Positions 34,264 through 45,200 of a stretch of DNA of 52,284 bases are shown one piece after another. The DNA comes from Synechocystis salina LEGE 00031 (GTDB lineage Bacteria; Cyanobacteriota; Cyanobacteriia; Cyanobacteriales; Microcystaceae). Both the position numbers and the translations under genes were made by a program. Under the pieces are notes generated by a model. That model searched no databases. It saw only the letters and a program-made list of their open reading frames with translations, and had not been told where the DNA came from. Position 1 is the stretch's first letter, and the number at the start of each line of letters is the position of its first letter. The stretch covers positions 1 through 52,284 of the forward strand of contig NZ_JADEVV010000029.1 in the NCBI RefSeq assembly GCF_015207985.1, given 5' to 3'.

Positions 34264-36384
34264 ATGACTAACCTGCCTGAATTTCGACATATATTTGTGA
34301 TCGAAGATCAAAAAGCCCGTCGTATTATTTCCTTGGACGAACCAACCTATTCCATCGGACGGGAATCCAGCAATGATATTGTCATTTACGACCAGGTGGT
34401 ATCCCGTCATCACGCCACCCTGATTCGCATCAAACCCACCCCCCAAAATGAAAGTTATTCCTACCGGATTTTAGATGGGGATTTGGAAGGCAATCGCAGT
34501 ACTAATGGTCTGATTATCAATGGTCAGGATAGTGAATCCCACGACCTGCAGCATGGAGATGTGATCCTATTTGGCAGTCAGTCCAAGGCTAGTTACTACA
34601 TCGTTTCCACTTCCTTGGAAATCGCTATGTTCAACCCCTTGGAGGCCATGTCCTTTGAAGACCTGTCGCGCCAAAGTTTAGGGGAATATACCAGCAAATC
34701 TACCATTATTAATGAAGAGGAACAGGAAGCCTCCCGTTTGGCCCCTAGTTCCGCTGATTTGGTGCGTTTTTCTTCTTTTGCTGAGCTTAGTCCCCATCCC
34801 ATTGTGGAAATTGATTTCAATGGCAAGATCGTTTATCTAAATCCCCCCGCTAGCATTAAGTTTCGGGATATCAATGACCGGGGGGTTAGCCATCCTGTTC
34901 TGGAAGGTCTGCTTAACCAAGCCCAAAACGTCCGGGGCAATTTGCTTTTGCGAGAAGTGAAAAATGGGGATGAATGCTATGAGCAATACGTTCATTATTT
35001 AACTGAAAATCAAATTATTCGTAGTTACTTAATTGACATTACCCGGCGACAACAAGCAGAAGATAGTTTAGCCCAACATACTTTCTACGACCCCATGACC
35101 GGGCTACCTAACCATGCTTTTTTTGAGGAACAATTGGCGATCTCCTTGGCAAAAGTACAGCGAGACCAGAGTCGGTTGGCGATCCTATTCCTCAATTTTT
35201 ATAACTATGAACGGATGATCAACGCCTTCGGACTGGGGTGTGGGGAAATTCTCCTCAAAACCGTAGCCAAACGCTTGAGCCAGTGGACGGAGAAGAAAGG
35301 CTTGGCCTGCCGCTGGCAGGGAAAACAATTTGCCATTTTGCTCAAGGAACCGGGGGATAATCAAGCCCTCACAGAAACCGTTAAGGAAATGCTGGCCATG
35401 CTGGAGGAAGGCATTGATGTGGCCAAACAAAAAATTCACCTTAAGGGTAAGGTGGGCATCGCCGTTTATCCCGATGGCGGTAGCGATGGGGCTAGCCTAC
35501 TGAAAAATTCCCACACCGCCCTGGAACAGATTAAGGAAAAACACTTTGACTCCTTTGCCTTCTTTAACGAAAAGGCGGCCTCCAAAGCTAACCTGTTTTT
35601 TCGCTTGGAAAATCTCCTCTACGAGGCTTTGGACAAGCAACAGTTTTATCTGACCTACCAGCCCATTCTCCAGATCAACACGGGGGAAATTACCGGCATG
35701 GAGGCCCTGTTGCGTTGGCACCACCCTGAAATTGGCGAAATTTCTCCAGTTAATTTGATTCCCCTGGCGGAAAAAACTGATTTAATTGTGCCCATCGGTG
35801 AATGGATTCTAAGAACCGCCTGCCAACAGAATCGGCAATGGCAAGCGGCGGGAGTTCCCCCTTTGCCGGTGTGTATTAATCTCTGCCTCAACCAATTTCA
35901 AAATCCCGACTTGATTTCCAATATTCAAAGTATCCTAGAGGAGAATCAGTTGGAGCCCCACTGGTTGACCATTGAGGTGACTGAGAGCATCATTATGGAA
36001 AACATCGACTATTCCCGTCGGGCCATCGAGCAGTTAGCCGCCATGGGGGTCAATCTTTCCCTCGATGATTTTGGTGTTGGCTTGGGTAGTCTGTCCTGCT
36101 TGCAACAGTTTAAGATTCCCGCCGTCAAGATCCACCAGTCCTTTATCAAGGATTTGGACCACAGTCCCGTCAACGAGGCGATCGTTACTGGCATTATGAC
36201 CCTAGGGAGAAAATTGGGCATCCGCATAATTAGTGAGGGCGTAGAAACCCAACAGCAGTTGGAAGTACTACAAAAACTACAATGCCAGGAAATACAAGGT
36301 TTTTGGTTCAGTAAACCCCTCAAAGTTGATGCCGCGACAGAACTTTTAAGTCAAAATAAAATCAAGGCTGATCCTCTGGCATAA
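34264..36384 (+). CDS. FHA-PAS-GGDEF-EAL protein, second paralogue
   Basis: The 706-residue protein has an FHA domain (about 5-115; IGRESSNDI, SRHHATL, STNG), one PAS-like segment (about 170-255), a degenerate GGDEF domain (WQGKQF at the signature position) and an EAL domain (about 445-700). The EAL metal and substrate residues seem kept: MEALLRW, CINLCLNQF, IEVTES, LDDFG, VKIHQSF, ISEGVE, IQGF. It probably hydrolyses c-di-GMP with FHA-dependent control, or acts as a c-di-GMP-sensing scaffold. The previous gene ends 215 bp upstream; the interval has no clear terminator. Confidence 0.9.
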   Translation: MTNLPEFRHIFVIEDQKARRIISLDEPTYSIGRESSNDIVIYDQVVSRHHATLIRIKPTPQNESYSYRILDGDLEGNRSTNGLIINGQDSESHDLQHGDVILFGSQSKASYYIVSTSLEIAMFNPLEAMSFEDLSRQSLGEYTSKSTIINEEEQEASRLAPSSADLVRFSSFAELSPHPIVEIDFNGKIVYLNPPASIKFRDINDRGVSHPVLEGLLNQAQNVRGNLLLREVKNGDECYEQYVHYLTENQIIRSYLIDITRRQQAEDSLAQHTFYDPMTGLPNHAFFEEQLAISLAKVQRDQSRLAILFLNFYNYERMINAFGLGCGEILLKTVAKRLSQWTEKKGLACRWQGKQFAILLKEPGDNQALTETVKEMLAMLEEGIDVAKQKIHLKGKVGIAVYPDGGSDGASLLKNSHTALEQIKEKHFDSFAFFNEKAASKANLFFRLENLLYEALDKQQFYLTYQPILQINTGEITGMEALLRWHHPEIGEISPVNLIPLAEKTDLIVPIGEWILRTACQQNRQWQAAGVPPLPVCINLCLNQFQNPDLISNIQSILEENQLEPHWLTIEVTESIIMENIDYSRRAIEQLAAMGVNLSLDDFGVGLGSLSCLQQFKIPAVKIHQSFIKDLDHSPVNEAIVTGIMTLGRKLGIRIISEGVETQQQLEVLQKLQCQEIQGFWFSKPLKVDAATELLSQNKIKADPLA

Positions 36385-36412
36385 CTTAGAATTGATAGTT
36401 CCCTAATTCTCT

Positions 36413-38254
36413 ATGAAGCAACACATACTAGTTCTAGAAGATGCCAATCAAAGAAGAACTATAATCCTGGACGAACAGCAATACTCTATTGGCCGCCATT
36501 CTGGTACTAGCATCCAGATCCATTCTCGGCAGGCTTCCCGGCACCATGCCACCCTGATGCGGAAGACCAATAGTAAAACCAACGAAGAATGTTTTTGGAT
36601 TATTGATGGGGATCTAGAAGGCAATAAAAGTCAAAACGGCGTCTTTGTGAACGGGGAAAAACGCCTCATCCATGAGTTAAAAAATGGTGACCTAATTAAT
36701 TTTGGCTGTAGTATCAATGCTAGTTACCACGTTACCGGAGAGGGGTTCGGTGATTCTTCCTCCCAGCCGGTGGAAATGTTACCCCAGACTTCCCCCTACA
36801 ATGAGGCGGTTTCTGCCCAGATTGCTTCTAGCTATAACGCTAGGGAAGGGGTTGATTTGTTGGCCGGCTCCAATGATGAAACGTTCCATGAGCAGTCCTA
36901 TCTGGATACAGCGACGGATTTGCCCAACCAGACTCTGTTTTTGGAATACCTAAATATTGCCCTTTCCAATGCCCGCCGCCACCATGCCCAGGTAGGGGTC
37001 TTGCTCTGTCGAATTGATAATTGGTCTGACATCAAGCGCAAACGAGGGGATGCGGTGGCCAATGCTTTTCTGCAGGAAGCGGGGCAAAAGCTGAAGGCAA
37101 ATTTGCGCAATGGAGATATTGTTTCCCGTTGGGATAAGGATGAGTTTATTTTTCTGGTGTCCCAGGTGCAGGACACGAACAGTCTGTTGGGGATTGCCCG
37201 ACGCTTGATGAAACCGGTGCTAACTCCGGTGATGGCGGGGGGAAGACCTTTCCAACCGGAAATTACCTACGGGGTGTCCCTCTATCCGGTGGATGGGGAG
37301 CAGGTGAATGATTTAATTGAGCATATCAGGGAAAATTTACAGCAGTTGTTACCCCAAATCACCAATCCCGGAGCAGGGGAGGCGGATGACCATATCGAAA
37401 CGGCGGTGGATGTGCGCATCGATGCCCCCCAGCCAGTGCCAGAACTTTCTGATTCTGATCAGAAGCGTTTGGCGATCGTGGAAAAGCGCTTGCTGCGGGC
37501 CCTGGAACAACATGAGTTGGAATTGTACTATCAGCCCCAGATTAATTGGCGCAAAAAGACCATTGAGGCCATGGAGGCGTTTATCCGTTGGCAACATCCC
37601 CAAAAGGGCCTACTGCCCCCGGGCCAGTTTTTGCCCTGGAGTGACCAAACGGAATTTATGGTGCCCCTCACCCGGTGGATTTTAGAAACGGCTTGCCAAC
37701 AAAATGTCCTGTGGCAAGAGCAATTGCAAAGTCCCTTTTTGGTTTCCGTTAATATTTCCGAAAAGCAGTTTTACCATCCTTTGCTCAAAAATATGGTCAT
37801 GGAGGCGATCGCCATGGCTAAGATGGAGACCCATTATTTGGAGTTAGAAATTCAAGAATCCACTGTGATGAAGGATTTTGGCCTGGCACAACAAATTATT
37901 ACTAACTTGCACAACTATGGCGTGGGCTTTTCCCTCGATGATTTTGGCACGGATTATATGTCCCTGCGTTGTCTCCAGGATTTGCCTTTCCAAAAGCTAA
38001 AAATTGACAAATCCCTCACGGCACAGTTGCTGGAACAACCAGATAATGTTCCAAATTTGACCATGATGGAAACTCTGATCAGTCTTGGTAAAACCTTCAA
38101 CTTGAAGGTGGTGGCCGAGGGGGTCGAACAGGAAGAACAGATTAATATTTTGGATAGCCTCAATTGCTTTTTCATGCAGGGCTACTGTTTCACTGAACCG
38201 TTAAATATTTTGGCAGCCAATAGCTTTTTACACAAATACATTGCGGGTGATTAG
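36413..38254 (+). CDS. FHA-GGDEF-EAL protein, third paralogue
   Basis: The 613-residue protein lacks the PAS region. FHA covers about 1-105 (IGRHSGTSI, SRHHATL, KSQNG), a degenerate GGDEF about 165-330 (WDKDEF replaces GGDEF) and EAL about 355-610. Its motif reads EAF instead of EAL; the other catalytic residues are present (VNISEKQF, EIQES, LDDFG, LKIDKS, VAEGVE, MQGY). Unlike the two upstream paralogues it keeps Asp in LKID. It starts 28 bp after the second gene and is probably cotranscribed with it. Confidence 0.9.
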   Translation: MKQHILVLEDANQRRTIILDEQQYSIGRHSGTSIQIHSRQASRHHATLMRKTNSKTNEECFWIIDGDLEGNKSQNGVFVNGEKRLIHELKNGDLINFGCSINASYHVTGEGFGDSSSQPVEMLPQTSPYNEAVSAQIASSYNAREGVDLLAGSNDETFHEQSYLDTATDLPNQTLFLEYLNIALSNARRHHAQVGVLLCRIDNWSDIKRKRGDAVANAFLQEAGQKLKANLRNGDIVSRWDKDEFIFLVSQVQDTNSLLGIARRLMKPVLTPVMAGGRPFQPEITYGVSLYPVDGEQVNDLIEHIRENLQQLLPQITNPGAGEADDHIETAVDVRIDAPQPVPELSDSDQKRLAIVEKRLLRALEQHELELYYQPQINWRKKTIEAMEAFIRWQHPQKGLLPPGQFLPWSDQTEFMVPLTRWILETACQQNVLWQEQLQSPFLVSVNISEKQFYHPLLKNMVMEAIAMAKMETHYLELEIQESTVMKDFGLAQQIITNLHNYGVGFSLDDFGTDYMSLRCLQDLPFQKLKIDKSLTAQLLEQPDNVPNLTMMETLISLGKTFNLKVVAEGVEQEEQINILDSLNCFFMQGYCFTEPLNILAANSFLHKYIAGD

Positions 38255-38351
38255 GTTTAGTTTTAGGGGCTGTTTGCGCCAGAGAAGCCAACGGTAGGAT
38301 AGACTGAATATTACAAATTGTTAATGCGGACCCTGAAGCCGCTTGCCCGTT

Positions 38352-40145
38352 ATGTCTCTTCCCATCCGCAATGTCGCCATCATTGCCCACGTTGATCACG
38401 GTAAAACCACCCTTGTTGATGCTCTGTTGAAGCAATCAGGCATTTTCCGGGAAGGGGAAGATGTACCGGTGTGCGTGATGGACTCCAACGACCTGGAACG
38501 GGAACGGGGCATCACTATTCTCTCCAAAAATACAGCGGTCCGCTACCAAGATACGTTAATTAATATTGTCGATACCCCCGGCCACGCCGACTTCGGAGGA
38601 GAAGTGGAACGGGTACTGGGTATGGTGGACGGTTGCGTCTTAATCGTCGATGCCAATGAAGGCCCCATGCCCCAAACTCGCTTTGTGCTCAAAAAAGCCC
38701 TCGAAAAGGGTCTGCGTCCCCTGGTGGTGGTTAACAAAATTGATCGTCCCCGGGCTGACCCCAACACCGCAGTGGATAAGGTGTTTGATTTATTTGTGGA
38801 ACTGGGGGCAGACGATGACCAATGTGATTTCACTACTTTGTTTGCTTCTGGTTTAGCGGGCTTTGCCAAAGAAAGCCTCGAAGATGAATCGGAGGACATG
38901 AAGCCCCTGTTCGAGGCGATTTTGCACCATGTCCCGCCCCCGGCCGGCGATCCGAGCAAACCGTTGCAATTACAGGTGACCACCCTGGATTACTCCGATT
39001 ATTTGGGGCGCATTATCATTGGCCGCATCCATAACGGCACCATTAAAGCCGGGCAACAGGCCGCTTTGGTTAAAGAAGATGGTTCCATTGCCAGGGGGAA
39101 AGTAAGTAAGCTTTTGGGCTTTGAAGGTCTGAGCCGGGTTGAGTTGGCTGAGGCTAGTGCTGGCTACATTGTGGCGATCGCCGGTTTTGCCGATGCCAAT
39201 ATCGGTGAGACTTTGACTTGCCCGGATGAACCCCAAGCTTTACCCCTGATCAAAGTGGATGAGCCCACATTGCAGATGACCTTTTCGGTCAACGATTCTC
39301 CCTTTGCAGGACAGGAGGGCAAATTTGTCACCTCCCGTCAAATTCGGGACCGCCTTAATCGGGAATTGGAAACTAACGTTGCCCTACGGGTGGAAGACGG
39401 GGAAAGTGCAGAGCAGTTTTTGGTCTCCGGTCGGGGAGAATTGCACCTCGGCATTTTGATTGAAACCATGCGGCGAGAAGGTTATGAATTTCAAGTAGCC
39501 CAGCCCCAGGTGATTTATCGGGAAGTAAATGGTCAGCCCTGTGAACCGGTGGAATACTTAGTTTTAGACGTACCGGAGGCCGCTGTCGGATCTTGCATCG
39601 AGCGCCTAGGACAACGGCGGGGGGAAATGCAGGATATGCAAACCGGCGTGAACGGTCGCACCCAATTGGAATTTGTCATTCCGGCCCGGGGTCTACTGGG
39701 CTTCCGGGGGGATTTCATCCGCATTACTCGGGGGGAAGGCATTATGAACCACAGCTTCTTGGAATACCGTCCCATGAGTGGCGATTTGGAAACCCGCTAT
39801 AACGGTGTAATGGTAGCTTTTGAGGAAGGGGTGGCCACCTTCTATGCCATGAAAAATGCTGAGGATCGGGGAGTGTTTTTCATTACCCCCGGTACCAAGG
39901 TTTATAAAGGCATGATTATCGGTGAACATAACCGACCCCAGGATATCGAACTGAATGTTTGTAAAACCAAGCAATTAACTAACCACCGTTCCGCCACTGG
40001 GGATGAATTGGTGCAACTCCAAGCACCGGAAGATATGAACTTAGAAAGGGCTTTGGAATACATTGGCCCCGATGAGTTGGTGGAAATTACCCCGGAATCC
40101 ATCCGTCTGCGGAAAGTGGCCCGCAAAAAGTTAGTCAAACGTTAA
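38352..40145 (+). CDS. typA: Translational GTPase TypA/BipA
   Basis: TypA is an EF-G-like ribosome-binding GTPase with roles in stress and cold adaptation and 50S assembly. The 597-residue protein has [10 protein letters not shown] (G1), [13 protein letters not shown] (G3), NKIDRPRA (G4), EF-G-like domains II, III and V, and the BipA-specific C-terminal domain ([12 protein letters not shown] tail). ATG at 38352 is chosen; TTG at 38343 would add PVM. The 97 bp before it, after the third FHA gene, probably hold its promoter. Confidence 0.95.
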   Translation: MSLPIRNVAIIAHVDHGKTTLVDALLKQSGIFREGEDVPVCVMDSNDLERERGITILSKNTAVRYQDTLINIVDTPGHADFGGEVERVLGMVDGCVLIVDANEGPMPQTRFVLKKALEKGLRPLVVVNKIDRPRADPNTAVDKVFDLFVELGADDDQCDFTTLFASGLAGFAKESLEDESEDMKPLFEAILHHVPPPAGDPSKPLQLQVTTLDYSDYLGRIIIGRIHNGTIKAGQQAALVKEDGSIARGKVSKLLGFEGLSRVELAEASAGYIVAIAGFADANIGETLTCPDEPQALPLIKVDEPTLQMTFSVNDSPFAGQEGKFVTSRQIRDRLNRELETNVALRVEDGESAEQFLVSGRGELHLGILIETMRREGYEFQVAQPQVIYREVNGQPCEPVEYLVLDVPEAAVGSCIERLGQRRGEMQDMQTGVNGRTQLEFVIPARGLLGFRGDFIRITRGEGIMNHSFLEYRPMSGDLETRYNGVMVAFEEGVATFYAMKNAEDRGVFFITPGTKVYKGMIIGEHNRPQDIELNVCKTKQLTNHRSATGDELVQLQAPEDMNLERALEYIGPDELVEITPESIRLRKVARKKLVKR

Positions 40146-40174
40146 TTTTGACTAAACAATGAAGTTGCTCTCAA

Positions 40175-40198
40175 GGGCGAGCTTGCAAGCCCATTTTT
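40175..40198 (+). terminator. Possible terminator after typA
   Basis: GGGC at 40175-40178 pairs with GCCC at 40189-40192 around a loop with the palindrome GCTTGCAAGC, followed by ATTTTT. It lies 30 bp after the typA stop and 4 bp before the next start, so it may also affect translation of the reductase gene. Confidence 0.35.
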
Positions 40199-40201
40199 CT
40201 G

Positions 40202-41194
40202 ATGACAGTTAGCACCACGGAACCTTCCCCGATCATTTGGCCCACCATGGGGTGTGGCACTTGGGCCTGGGGTAACAAGTTGCTCTGGGGCTACCAACCC
40301 TCTATGGACGGGGAACTGCAACGGGTGTTTGAGCAATGTGTGACGGCGGGAATAACCTTTTTTGACACTGGCGATTCCTACGGCACCGGTCGACTCCAAG
40401 GGCAAAGTGAAAAACTATTGGGGCAATTTTCCCAGGCCTATGGAGGAGCAAATCAGGACAAAATTTGCCTGGCCACCAAATTGGCTCCCTACCCGTGGCG
40501 ACTTACACCGCAGGCCATGGTTAAGGCCGGCATTACTTCTAGGGAAAGACTACAGCGACCCATTGATCTGGTGCAACTCCATTGGTCCACTGCCAACTAT
40601 GCCCCCTGGCAAGAACAGGCACTGCTCAGGGGTTTGGCTCAACTCTGTCAACGGGGCGACGCTAAAGCTTTAGGGTTATCGAACTTTGGCCCCAAACGTC
40701 TGCAAAAGGCCCATGACTTTTGCCAAAATGAGGGCATTAGAATTACCAGTCTGCAAGTGCAATATTCTTTGCTTTCCACAGATCCCGTTAGTAAATTGGG
40801 TTTGAAAGACCTCTGTGATCAACTGGACATTAAATTAATTGCCTATAGTCCCCTCACCCTAGGACTGTTGACTGGCAAATATGGCCCCCAAGGGCCTTTC
40901 CCGCCAGGCATTCGTGGCCTATTGTTTCGGCGGTTATTGCCCAAAATTAAGCCCTTACTGAACACTCTCCAGGCGATCGCCACGGAGCAGGAAAAAACCA
41001 TGGCCCAGGTCGCATTGAACTGGTGTATATGCCAGGGCACCATGCCCATTCCAGGGGCAAAAAACTGCCAGCAGGTACAGGACAATCTGGGAGCCTTGGG
41101 TTGGCAATTGGACAGTGGAGAAATGGATGAGCTGAATGGACAGGCGGCTTCCTTACCCCAAACTATGGTGCAAAACATTTTCCAAAGTCGTTAG
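40202..41194 (+). CDS. Aldo/keto reductase
   Basis: This is a 330-residue NAD(P)H-dependent reductase of the AKR (beta/alpha)8-barrel family. The catalytic tetrad is visible: Asp55 and Tyr60 in FFDTGDSYGTGR, Lys93 in ATKLAP, His127 in LVQLHW. Further signatures are LGLSNFGPKRL, SLQVQYSLLS, LIAYSPLTLGLLTGKY and the cofactor-binding IPGAKNCQQVQDN. It resembles the plant-type chloroplast and cyanobacterial AKR branch (pyridoxal reductase-like); the actual substrate cannot be told. Start ATG at 40202. It converges with hhoB. Confidence 0.9.
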   Translation: MTVSTTEPSPIIWPTMGCGTWAWGNKLLWGYQPSMDGELQRVFEQCVTAGITFFDTGDSYGTGRLQGQSEKLLGQFSQAYGGANQDKICLATKLAPYPWRLTPQAMVKAGITSRERLQRPIDLVQLHWSTANYAPWQEQALLRGLAQLCQRGDAKALGLSNFGPKRLQKAHDFCQNEGIRITSLQVQYSLLSTDPVSKLGLKDLCDQLDIKLIAYSPLTLGLLTGKYGPQGPFPPGIRGLLFRRLLPKIKPLLNTLQAIATEQEKTMAQVALNWCICQGTMPIPGAKNCQQVQDNLGALGWQLDSGEMDELNGQAASLPQTMVQNIFQSR

Positions 41195-41231
41195 TTTGCC
41201 AAAAATCCCAAGGACTGATGAGGTTCTTATT

Positions 41232-42482
41232 CTATTGGCCCAAGTCTTCAGGAAAAGGTCCCGGTCGCACCGCAATCATTTGTGGTTTTTGGCCACGCTT
41301 AACGGCGATCGCCAAGGGTTCACCGATTTGGCTCACTTCCACCCGTTCTTGAACGTCACTGGCGGTTTTAACCCCCATGCCCCCCACTTCGAGAATGATG
41401 TCCCCTGGGGCTAACCCGGCCTGGGCCGCCGGAGAACCTTGACTGACTTGAACAATTAAAACCCCTGTGTCCGCTGTCACCCCTGCTGGCAATTCCCCAC
41501 TTGCTCGTAACTGTTTAGTCATTTCTGGGGTGAGGGTAACCATGTGAATGCCAAGGTAGGGATGCTCCATTTTGCCCTTGGTAAACAGATTTTCCGCCAC
41601 ATTTTGGGCCGTTTGGATGGGAATGGCAAATCCTAGTCCCTGGGCATCGGCTCGGATGGCGGTGTTAACCCCAATCACTTCCCCTTTGGCGTTGAGCAGG
41701 GGACCACCGGAATTACCAGGATTGATGGCCGCATCGGTTTGGATGAAACGCACCCGTTTGTCCGGTACCCCCACCTCGGAACTGGAACGCCCCAGGGCAC
41801 TGATAATGCCAACGGTAACAGTGTTGTCCAAACCTAAAGGATTACCAATGGCGATCGCCCATTCCCCAGGCTGCAGGCGATCGGACTGGCCAATTTCCAC
41901 CACAGGCAAATTTTCCGCCTCAATTTTTACCACGGCCACATCGGTCATGGTGTCGATCCCCATTACCTTGCCTTCCAGGACAGAACCATCTTTGAGGGTC
42001 ACTTTAACAGTGCTGGCCCCTTCCACCACATGGGCATTGGTCAAAACTTCTCCGTCAGGGCTCAAAATGAAACCAGAACCTGTCCCCTGTTCCCTGGGGT
42101 CGGGGTTGGCGGGGACTTCTTCACCAAAAAAGCGACGGAAAAAAGGTTGGTCTCCCATGGGGCCACTCTGGGGAGAAGCGCTCCTTTCCGCATCAATTCT
42201 GACCACTGCGGGACCAATTTTTTGCACCGCCCGGGCAATGAAATTTAACTCCTGATCATCCTGGGCAGAGCGGGGCAGAGGCAGGGGGAGGGCACTGCGG
42301 TAATTACTCTCGACGGGGACAGGAGTCAGACTTTGGGGGCTGGTATTGACAGGAGAATCGAGGGAGGAATGGTTTTGGCCTGAAGACAAAAGATAACCCC
42401 CCCCAGCGGCACCGATCGCCCCACCGAAGAGGAGTAGAAGCACGGCCACGCCTAAATGTGATGCCTTCAGATGAATTGCCAT
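41232..42482 (-). CDS. hhoB: Periplasmic serine protease HhoB (DegP/HtrA family)
   Basis: The 416-residue protein has an N-terminal hydrophobic anchor or signal (about 10-34), a trypsin-like domain with the triad His151 (TNAHVVEG), Asp181 (TDVAVVKI) and Ser258 (NPGNSGGPLL), and one PDZ domain (about 310-405). One PDZ fits the cyanobacterial HhoA/HhoB/HtrA trio. HhoB is proposed because, as I recall, hhoB in PCC 6803 sits near proS and ntcA as here. HtrA-type proteases remove damaged envelope proteins under heat and light stress. Start ATG at 42482. Confidence 0.85.
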   Translation of the reverse strand: MAIHLKASHLGVAVLLLLFGGAIGAAGGGYLLSSGQNHSSLDSPVNTSPQSLTPVPVESNYRSALPLPLPRSAQDDQELNFIARAVQKIGPAVVRIDAERSASPQSGPMGDQPFFRRFFGEEVPANPDPREQGTGSGFILSPDGEVLTNAHVVEGASTVKVTLKDGSVLEGKVMGIDTMTDVAVVKIEAENLPVVEIGQSDRLQPGEWAIAIGNPLGLDNTVTVGIISALGRSSSEVGVPDKRVRFIQTDAAINPGNSGGPLLNAKGEVIGVNTAIRADAQGLGFAIPIQTAQNVAENLFTKGKMEHPYLGIHMVTLTPEMTKQLRASGELPAGVTADTGVLIVQVSQGSPAAQAGLAPGDIILEVGGMGVKTASDVQERVEVSQIGEPLAIAVKRGQKPQMIAVRPGPFPEDLGQ

Positions 42483-42595
42483 GGAAAGTTGTTAATAGTC
42501 AGTGCCTTAACTTTAACAAACTGGAGCTGGGGAAGTTGTTACCAAAGGACGAAAACCACTTCCCCCCAAGCTCAGGCCAATGGCAAAAGAAAACC

Positions 42596-43063
42596 CTATT
42601 CCCAGAAGGGATTACTTTCTCCGTGGGTACAGACCATATTTTGATTGTTGGCTAAGTTATTCATCCAGCTTGTCATTTCTGCCTTACCGCCTTTCCCTTC
42701 TAGCCAGAAGACTGTGATTAGTCCCATGGTGGCGTTAGTTTCACAGGAAAAAGTGGCATCATCAGGCTGAACGGGGGGAATATTTTGTTCGCATTCCCAA
42801 GTTTGGTCTGGGTTGACGGTTTCTTGCCAACCCTTCAGTTCTTTAACTTCTACTGCAACACTTTTACTGCCGTTTTTACATACCCAGGTGACCAATTGGT
42901 CGGGTTGGTCAGTGATGTCATCTACATCAGGGGTATCCAAGGCCTCTTCCACGGTGGGTATGTCATCCCCTGGAGCTACCTGGGCTGAAGTGGTCAATCC
43001 ATAGCCCCCTGTGGCCATTAACACCGACACCGATAGGGCAATTCCCCGCAGTAAAGATTTCAT
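42596..43063 (-). CDS. Small exported hypothetical protein
   Basis: The 155-residue protein has a signal peptide (LLRGIALSVSVLMATGGYGLTTSAQ) and a mature part with an acidic start (DDIPTVEEALDTPDVDDITDQPD) and four cysteines (VCKNGS, WECEQN, SCETN, MVCTHG) that could form disulfides in the periplasm. No family recognised. It lies upstream of hhoB on the same strand (113-bp gap), so a shared envelope role is possible but unproven. The ATG at 43063 is preferred over the preceding GTG. Confidence 0.7.
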   Translation of the reverse strand: MKSLLRGIALSVSVLMATGGYGLTTSAQVAPGDDIPTVEEALDTPDVDDITDQPDQLVTWVCKNGSKSVAVEVKELKGWQETVNPDQTWECEQNIPPVQPDDATFSCETNATMGLITVFWLEGKGGKAEMTSWMNNLANNQNMVCTHGESNPFWE

Positions 43064-43191
43064 CACAACCTACCCTCTGGAAAAAGTGATTCAAGATATT
43101 CAAGACACATTGACCATAGCATTTTTCCCTAAAGAGCTGACGCCAAAGGGTGCTATTTCTACAACTGGACTGACCAGGGAGCTAGGTAATT

Positions 43192-45003
43192 TTAACTAGC
43201 TTTTTTGTCTGCTTTGATCGAGGTGACTAAGGTCGGGACAACGGTGGCGATCGCCAGATTTTGCACACTTTTATCGGCCCGCTTGACTACTTCTAACTGT
43301 CCCTGTTTGAGGGATTTGCCGGTAACCACCCGATAGGGAATGCCGATTAGTTCGGAATCTTTAAATTTGACCCCGGCCCGTTCGTTGCGGTCATCGAGCA
43401 GGACATCCACCCCGGCGGCTTGGCATTCTGCGTAAATTTGCTCGGCCACCTGCATTTGTTCCCCATCCCCCACATTGGGGACCACAATGACCACTTCATA
43501 GGGGGCGATCGCCGTGGGCCAAATAATGCCATCTTTGTCGTAACTCTGCTCAACGGCGGCCTGGGCTAAGCGGGAAACCCCAATGCCGTAACAACCCATC
43601 ACTAAAGGTTTTTCTTCCCCTTGTTCATTGGTAAAAGTAGCCCCCATGGCTTGGGAATATTTAGTACCTAATTGGAAAATGTGCCCCACTTCGATGCCCC
43701 GGGCAGTTTTTAATTCACCATTGGGATCATGGACCGGGCGATCTCCGACCAGGGCTTTACGCACATCCACCACTAGTTTGGGGAGGGAAAAGTCATTACC
43801 CCAGTTAGCTCCGGTGACATGATAGTCAACTTCATCGGCCCCGGTGGCAAAGTTAGTTAAATCCACTGCGGTTTGATCTACCAGCCGGAGAAATTTGTCA
43901 GCTACCGATGCATTTTTCGCAATGTAATCATCACTAATGCCAGGGGAAATATAGCCCAAAGGCAAAGATTTAGCCGCCCATTTTTGTTGTTCCTTTTCGT
44001 CAGGAACGGTCAAGCTCAAAATATTAGTGCTTTCGTAGTGGGAAGCTAATTTAGTTAACTCATTGGTTAATTTGACTTCGTTAACTTCTTGGTCACCCCG
44101 GATGCTCACCAGTACCAAAACCGTTTTGCCCCCATTGTACACCGCTTGATATAAAACGTTTTTCACCACATTGCTGGCATCACAACCCAAGCATTGGCAC
44201 ATCTTGGCGATCGTGGCAGTGTCAGGGGTTGGTTCTTTTTTATAGGTACTAAAACGAGACGGTTTAGCATCCGTAGGGAGGGACACCGCTTTTTCAATGT
44301 TGGCGGAATACAGTCCATCTTCGGTGTAAAGAATTTCATCTTCCCCTGCATCCGCAAGCACCATAAATTCCTGGGAGCCGGAACCACCGATCGCCCCAGA
44401 ATCTGCATCCACCGCTCGGAAGTCTAGGCCACAACGGCTAAAAATATTTCTGTAGGCTTGGTCCATGGCCTCGTAGGTTGACTTTAAACTAGCTTCGTCG
44501 CAGTGGAAAGAATAAGCATCTTTCATAATGAATTCCCGCCCCCGCATTAAACCGAAACGGGGACGAATTTCATCCCGGAATTTGGTCTGAATTTGGTATA
44601 AATTCACCGGCAATTGACGATAGGAACGGATCATTTCCTTGGCGATCGCCGTAATTACTTCTTCGTGGGTGGGTCCCAGGCCTAATTCCCGTTCCAGCCG
44701 ATCCCGTAGGGCGAACATAATGCCTTCGGACTCAGTGTAAGTGTCCCACCGTCCCGACATTTTCCACAATTCCGACGGTTGCAGTTGGGGCAGTAGACAT
44801 TCCTGGGCTCCAGTGCGATTCATTTCTTCCTGGACAATGCGCTTCACCTTTTCCAACACCCGCCACATCAGGGGTAAATAGGCGTACAAACCACTGCCCA
44901 AACGACGGATAAACCCGGCCCGCACCAGCAGTTTATGACTGGGGATTTCCGCATCCGCTGGATCATCTCTGAGGGTGACAAAGAGCATCTGGGACAATCG
45001 CAT
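43192..45003 (-). CDS. proS: Prolyl-tRNA synthetase (bacterial type, with editing domain)
   Basis: ProS charges tRNA-Pro with proline. The 603-residue class II enzyme starts [19 protein letters not shown] and has motif 1 ([11 protein letters not shown]), motif 2 ([25 protein letters not shown]), the INS editing domain that clears Ala-tRNA-Pro (about 225-400), motif 3 ([17 protein letters not shown]) and an anticodon-binding domain (about 470-590). In-frame codons up to 45045 would add 14 residues with no family match; ATG at 45003 is the start. Confidence 0.95.
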   Translation of the reverse strand: MRLSQMLFVTLRDDPADAEIPSHKLLVRAGFIRRLGSGLYAYLPLMWRVLEKVKRIVQEEMNRTGAQECLLPQLQPSELWKMSGRWDTYTESEGIMFALRDRLERELGLGPTHEEVITAIAKEMIRSYRQLPVNLYQIQTKFRDEIRPRFGLMRGREFIMKDAYSFHCDEASLKSTYEAMDQAYRNIFSRCGLDFRAVDADSGAIGGSGSQEFMVLADAGEDEILYTEDGLYSANIEKAVSLPTDAKPSRFSTYKKEPTPDTATIAKMCQCLGCDASNVVKNVLYQAVYNGGKTVLVLVSIRGDQEVNEVKLTNELTKLASHYESTNILSLTVPDEKEQQKWAAKSLPLGYISPGISDDYIAKNASVADKFLRLVDQTAVDLTNFATGADEVDYHVTGANWGNDFSLPKLVVDVRKALVGDRPVHDPNGELKTARGIEVGHIFQLGTKYSQAMGATFTNEQGEEKPLVMGCYGIGVSRLAQAAVEQSYDKDGIIWPTAIAPYEVVIVVPNVGDGEQMQVAEQIYAECQAAGVDVLLDDRNERAGVKFKDSELIGIPYRVVTGKSLKQGQLEVVKRADKSVQNLAIATVVPTLVTSIKADKKAS

Positions 45004-45200
45004 AATGGGCCTAGGTAAATGACGCAGTGTCCCATTATCCCACACCAGTTAAATTGTGTTGAATGACTGCGCCGAGAATCCCTTAATTCAGCTAAAATCG
45101 GAGTGCTACTTGAATCCAGGAATGTATTTGCCCTGTATTTTCCCCCGCTCCTCTGTGATACTTTTTCTCGTCTAGTTGTCACTTTCCCCAACTCTCTGCC

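Noticed and set aside
23687-41231. Possible rearrangement relative to PCC 6803, suggested by remembered locus numbers
   Set aside because: Locus numbers of that genome do not follow position strictly, so adjacency cannot be judged from memory.
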